Positions 6,251-8,623 of a stretch of DNA of 8,623 bases are shown piece after piece (within the stretch, counting starts at the first letter, position 1; each line of letters opens with the position of its first letter). This stretch comes from Bryobacterales bacterium. GTDB lineage: Bacteria > Acidobacteriota > Terriglobia > Bryobacterales > Bryobacteraceae. The position numbers and the translations under genes are program-made. The notes under the pieces were generated by a model, which saw only the letters and a program-made list of their open reading frames with translations, had not been told where the DNA came from and made no database searches. The stretch covers positions 1-8,623 of the forward strand of contig PKYZ01000714.1 in assembly GCA_003132865.1 (NCBI GenBank). Direction: 5' to 3'.

Positions 6251-6734
6251 TTAATCGCCCTTTAGTTCCGCAGCCTTCGCCGCCGTTCCACGTTCTTCGT
6301 TTGAATATCGAGCTGACTCGCTGAGCAGTCGTGGCCAAGCGAGCCTTCTGTCTCTCCGCCAAGCTACCGCGGACGCTTTTCGTTAGAACTCGGTGCATCG
6401 AGCGCAGTTCCTCGACACCATCCGACAGGTTGTTCCTTGATTTCTCGGACAGCCTTGTTTCCCACCGGGCGATGAGGTAGCTGGCCTGATTCATCAGATC
6501 CCCTATTCGAAGAAGAGCCATCTCGCCTTTGCCGTCCCTCAGGAACGTAACAATCTCTTGGGCGCTTCTGGAGGCGCCATGCATATCTTCACCAAGCGAC
6601 TGGCGCATCGCGGCATCCCGCGCTTCCCGTGCTGCCGTCGACGCGCGCTTCGCGAAAACAAACGCCAGAATGCTGAAAACCAAGCCTGCTACCGAGGCCA
6701 GGTTTCCCCAGTTCCGACCTATGAAATCTGCCAT
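6243..6734 (-). CDS. Membrane-anchored helical protein of unknown function; probable frameshifted C-terminus
   Basis: A 163-residue protein with one membrane segment near the N-terminus (about residues 10-28, LASVAGLVFSILAFVFA). Basic KRAS follows, so the bulk probably faces the cytoplasm. The rest is nearly all predicted helix, first Ala/Arg-rich (STAAREARDAAMRQ), then amphipathic segments (about 45-140), so a coiled coil or helical bundle is likely. I do not recognise a named family. The last 19 residues (KRRTWNGGEGCGTKGRLNG) look unlike the rest. Removing one A from AAA (complement of 6300-6302) gives NEERGTAAKAAELKGD, a good helix, ending in TAA at 6251-6253 immediately before the next gene's ATG. 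A one-base insertion or sequencing error is therefore likely. No ribosome site is visible before ATG 6734; a CATAAT (complement of 6749-6754) is a possible -10 box. The function probably depends on the soluble partner downstream. Confidence 0.85.
   Translation of the reverse strand: MADFIGRNWGNLASVAGLVFSILAFVFAKRASTAAREARDAAMRQSLGEDMHGASRSAQEIVTFLRDGKGEMALLRIGDLMNQASYLIARWETRLSEKSRNNLSDGVEELRSMHRVLTKSVRGSLAERQKARLATTAQRVSSIFKRRTWNGGEGCGTKGRLNG
6258..6262 (-). promoter_or_regulatory. Ribosome binding site of the 117-residue gene
   Basis: On the - strand this reads AAGGG, 7 bases before the ATG at 6250. It lies within the final codons of the upstream membrane-protein gene, consistent with coupled translation of the pair. 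Confidence 0.6.
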
Positions 6735-6759
6735 CTGCCACTGGAAAGATTATGGCACG

Positions 6760-8130
6760 TCAGCGCAACGATTTCTGCACCCGATCGCGATACTCCCGCG
6801 CCTTCGCTTCGATCACCGCCGCGTTGAGCGTCAGCGGCTGCGCATCCTTCACCAGCAGTTTGCCGTTGACCATAACGTCCTCCACATCGCTGCCTTTCAG
6901 CGCGTAGACCATTTGCGAATAGACGTTGTAGAGCGGCACGGCGTTGGGGCGGTCCAGGCGGATGGAGATCAGGTCCGCGCGTTTGCCGGTTTCGAGCGAG
7001 CCGATGTCCTTCTCCATGCCCAATGCGCGCGCGCCGCGGATGGTGGCCATTTCGACGGCGGCTTCCGCCGGAAGGTTGCGCGGGTCGCCGGTCGCCACCT
7101 TCTGCAGCTTGGCCGCCAGATCCATCTCTTCAAACATGTTGAAGTCGTTGTTGCTGCCGGCGGGACCATCGGGGCCCAGGCCCACAGCTAGATCCAGCGC
7201 CAGCATGCGCGTGACCGGCGCGATGCCGCTGGCCAGCTTCATGTTGCTCGATGGGCAATGCGCGATCCCCACGCCGCGCGCCTTCAAGATCGCCAGATCG
7301 GCCTCGTCCACCCACACGGCGTGCGCCGCGACGGTGCGGCCGTTGAAGATGCCCAGCGCGTCGAGCGCCTGTGTGGGGGTCAGCTTGCGCTTGGCTAGGC
7401 ACTCGTCGTTTTCGTGCTTGGTTTCCGAAAGGTGAATCACGAGCGGCGCGCCATGCCGGTTGGCGAGCGCGCGGCAGGCTTGCAGGGTCTCGTCCGAGTT
7501 GGTGTAGATGGCGTGCGGCGCCACGGCGGGTACGATCAGCGAATCGCCGTGAAAGCGGGTGAGGAACCGGCCGGTGAAGGCCAGCGCGTCGGCCGGAGTC
7601 TTGGCGTCGGGGGAAGGGAAGCCGATGATGGTTTCGCCCAGCACGCCGCGCATGCCTGCTTCTTTGGTCGCTTCGGCCACCACATCCTCGAAGTAATACA
7701 TGTCGGTGTAAGTGGTTGTGCCGGAGAGCACCATTTCCAGGCAGCCGAGACGCGTCCCCCAGCGCACGAATTCGGGCGTCACGTTGCGCGCCTCGGCCGG
7801 GAAGATGTAGTGCTCCAGCCACTCCTGCAAGCGGAGGTCGTCGGCGATACCGCGGAACAGCGACATGGCCGCGTGTGTATGGGTGTCGATCAGACCTGGC
7901 GCCAGGATGGCATCGGGCCGGTCGAGGCGCTGGCGGGCCTGGTAGCGCTGCTCGATTTCGGATTTCGGGCCGGCGGCCAGGATGCGCTCGCCGCGGATGG
8001 CGATCGCGCCGTTGTCGATCACGCGCCGCTGCGGGTCCATGGTGACGACATAGCGGCCGGTCCAGATCCAATCGGCCGATTCGGCCGCCAGCGCCGAGAT
8101 GAAAAGCAGGAAGCTACAAAAAAGACGCAT
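6760..8130 (-). CDS. Secreted amidohydrolase, SAH/MTA deaminase-like
   Basis: A 456-residue metal-dependent hydrolase of the amidohydrolase superfamily, closest by motif to S-adenosylhomocysteine/5'-methylthioadenosine deaminases and related chlorohydrolases (TrzN/AtzA type). The sequence shows GLIDTHTH (His84, His86), HLSETKHE (His233 metal ligand, Glu236 catalytic), AAHAVW (His270), AHCPSSNMKLASGIAPV (290-306) and GLGPDGPAGSNN with the metal-binding Asp321. Spacings agree with that family: His233-Glu236 is 3 and His270-Asp321 is 51. The family's usual GTDG is GPDG here. Unlike the cytoplasmic relatives, it begins with a signal-peptide-like stretch (MRLFCSFLLFISALAAESA), so the product is probably periplasmic. 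The substrate is not readable from sequence; a purine-type amino group is a reasonable guess. The start at 8130 lies inside the end of cdd (17-base overlap), with a weak AAGG 7 bases upstream, so translation is probably coupled to cdd. Confidence 0.9.
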   Translation of the reverse strand: MRLFCSFLLFISALAAESADWIWTGRYVVTMDPQRRVIDNGAIAIRGERILAAGPKSEIEQRYQARQRLDRPDAILAPGLIDTHTHAAMSLFRGIADDLRLQEWLEHYIFPAEARNVTPEFVRWGTRLGCLEMVLSGTTTYTDMYYFEDVVAEATKEAGMRGVLGETIIGFPSPDAKTPADALAFTGRFLTRFHGDSLIVPAVAPHAIYTNSDETLQACRALANRHGAPLVIHLSETKHENDECLAKRKLTPTQALDALGIFNGRTVAAHAVWVDEADLAILKARGVGIAHCPSSNMKLASGIAPVTRMLALDLAVGLGPDGPAGSNNDFNMFEEMDLAAKLQKVATGDPRNLPAEAAVEMATIRGARALGMEKDIGSLETGKRADLISIRLDRPNAVPLYNVYSQMVYALKGSDVEDVMVNGKLLVKDAQPLTLNAAVIEAKAREYRDRVQKSLR

Positions 8131-8497
8131 CGAATGGCCTTGGGAAAAGATCTTTCAGGCGGAAGGTTTCCGTCTTGCCGTGGAGGTTGGCGAGCACCAG
8201 TTCCACATCGCCGCAGAACTCCCAGAGGATCTGGCGGCAAGCGCCGCAGGGCGGTGTGAGCGTATCGGTGTCCGCGACGACGGCCACGCGCCGGAACTGG
8301 CGTGCGCCTTCGGAGACCGCCTTGAAGACAGCCAGGCGCTCGGCGCAGAGAGTCAGGCCGTAAGTGGCGTTCTCCACGTTGCAGCCGGTGTGGATGCGGC
8401 CGGTGGAGTCTTCCAGCGCCGCGCCCACTTTGAACTTGGAGAACGGCGCATGGGCATTTTGCCTGGCGCTCAATGCGGCTTCTACTAGCGGGTCCAT
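8114..8497 (-). CDS. cdd: Cytidine deaminase
   Basis: Converts cytidine or deoxycytidine to uridine or deoxyuridine plus ammonia in pyrimidine salvage; cytoplasmic. At 127 residues it matches the short homotetrameric form, not the longer E. coli-like dimer. The sequence shows FSKFKVGAAL (19-28), the substrate-binding GCNVENATYG (38-47), the catalytic CAE (Cys51, Glu53) and PCGACRQ with the other two zinc cysteines (Cys84, Cys87). All three zinc ligands and the proton-shuttle Glu are intact. The ATG at 8497 is fixed by GGAGG 7 bases upstream. It is the first gene of a two-gene unit with the secreted amidohydrolase, whose start lies within its last codons. A shortened repeat (8514-8566) sits just upstream and may separate it from whatever lies beyond the window. 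Confidence 0.97.
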   Translation of the reverse strand: MDPLVEAALSARQNAHAPFSKFKVGAALEDSTGRIHTGCNVENATYGLTLCAERLAVFKAVSEGARQFRRVAVVADTDTLTPPCGACRQILWEFCGDVELVLANLHGKTETFRLKDLFPRPFDASFL

Positions 8498-8504
8498 TTA
8501 ATGG

Positions 8505-8509
8505 CCTCC
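8505..8509 (-). promoter_or_regulatory. cdd: Ribosome binding site of cdd
   Basis: On the - strand this reads GGAGG, 7 bases before the ATG at 8497. It is a near-ideal site and fixes the start. It lies only 4 bases from the edge of repeat copy B, so the repeat's hairpins would form in the cdd leader if transcription starts upstream of them. Confidence 0.8.
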
Positions 8510-8513
8510 ACTT

Positions 8514-8566
8514 GTGGGGCAGACCTCCAGGTCTGTGCGGGTCGCGGGTCCTCCAGGACCCGCTCC
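8514..8566. repeat. Dispersed double-hairpin repeat, copy B (right end missing)
   Basis: Same sequence and orientation as bases 4757-4802, with two differences. One C is replaced by T (8536), and a 7-base tandem duplication GCGGGTC is present (8537-8543 and 8544-8550). The hairpins are CAGACCT/AGGTCTG (8520-8526 with 8529-8535) and GCGGGTCCT/AGGACCCGC (8544-8552 with 8555-8563). The left end GTGGGGC (8514-8520) is kept. The right end GCCCCAC found in copy A is absent, and the sequence diverges after CGCTCC. It lies in the gap upstream of cdd. A second copy in one 8.6-kb window implies many copies in the genome. Confidence 0.88.
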
Positions 8567-8602
8567 TCGCGCAACGGAATCGGCCATATCCGGGCACGAA
8601 GA

Positions 8603-8622
8603 GGCCGGCGTGGACGCCGGCC
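8603..8622. repeat. Perfect hairpin at the right edge
   Basis: Arms GGCCGGCGT (8603-8611) and ACGCCGGCC (8614-8622) pair over 9 bases around a central GG. The plan (9-base arms, two-base centre) matches the hairpins of the repeat 37 bases to the left, though the sequence differs. It may be another unit of the same class, or part of a larger element cut by the window edge. No T-run follows inside the window. Confidence 0.6.
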
Positions 8623-8623
8623 G

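Noticed and set aside
1..8623. tRNA, rRNA, CRISPR array, IS element, prophage or toxin-antitoxin genes
   Set aside because: No cloverleaf, no regularly spaced repeats, no transposase or integrase motif were seen. The 5897-6734 pair was considered as toxin-antitoxin, but its membrane anchor and protein sizes do not fit a family I know.

Overview
The window is a densely packed, high-GC bacterial segment. One gene lies on the + strand at the left edge, and a run of eight genes lies on the - strand. The mix suggests an Acidobacteriota genome, perhaps Bryobacterales/Solibacter-like: exported TPR proteins beside rnc, a secreted amidohydrolase, and a dispersed intergenic repeat with GTGGGGC...GCCCCAC ends. 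That assignment is inference from gene style and the repeat, not from a marker gene.

Layout. From about 140 to 1498 (+) is a multi-pass membrane protein resembling GT-C type glycosyltransferases. It converges on a three-gene - strand cluster: an exported TPR protein with a proline linker (3242-4693, probably starting further upstream), a smaller exported TPR protein (2416-3231), and ribonuclease III (1672-2406). The gaps in this cluster are only 9-10 bases. A double-hairpin repeat (4757-4817) separates it from a SIS-domain sugar-phosphate isomerase/deaminase (4819-5859). Next comes a two-gene module of unknown function (5897-6734), visibly poorer in GC than its surroundings. It encodes a membrane-anchored helical protein followed by a small soluble protein. 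The right end is a two-gene unit: cytidine deaminase cdd (8114-8497) overlaps by 17 bases a secreted amidohydrolase of the SAH/MTA deaminase type (6760-8130). A second, shortened copy of the repeat (8514-8566) and a further hairpin (8603-8622) lie upstream of cdd.

How they fit together. cdd and the amidohydrolase look translationally coupled and belong to families of related chemistry (hydrolytic deamination of nucleosides or bases), but their predicted compartments differ. The TPR-TPR-rnc cluster joins envelope proteins to an RNA-processing enzyme with no obvious functional link. The SIS enzyme probably acts in amino-sugar metabolism.

Most worth a second look: the repeat family; the low-GC two-gene module; a probable one-base frameshift at the end of its membrane protein; and the long TPR gene, whose signal peptide lies upstream of any conventional start codon. 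No tRNA, rRNA, CRISPR array, transposase or phage gene was seen. No gene-free stretch exceeds 300 bases.
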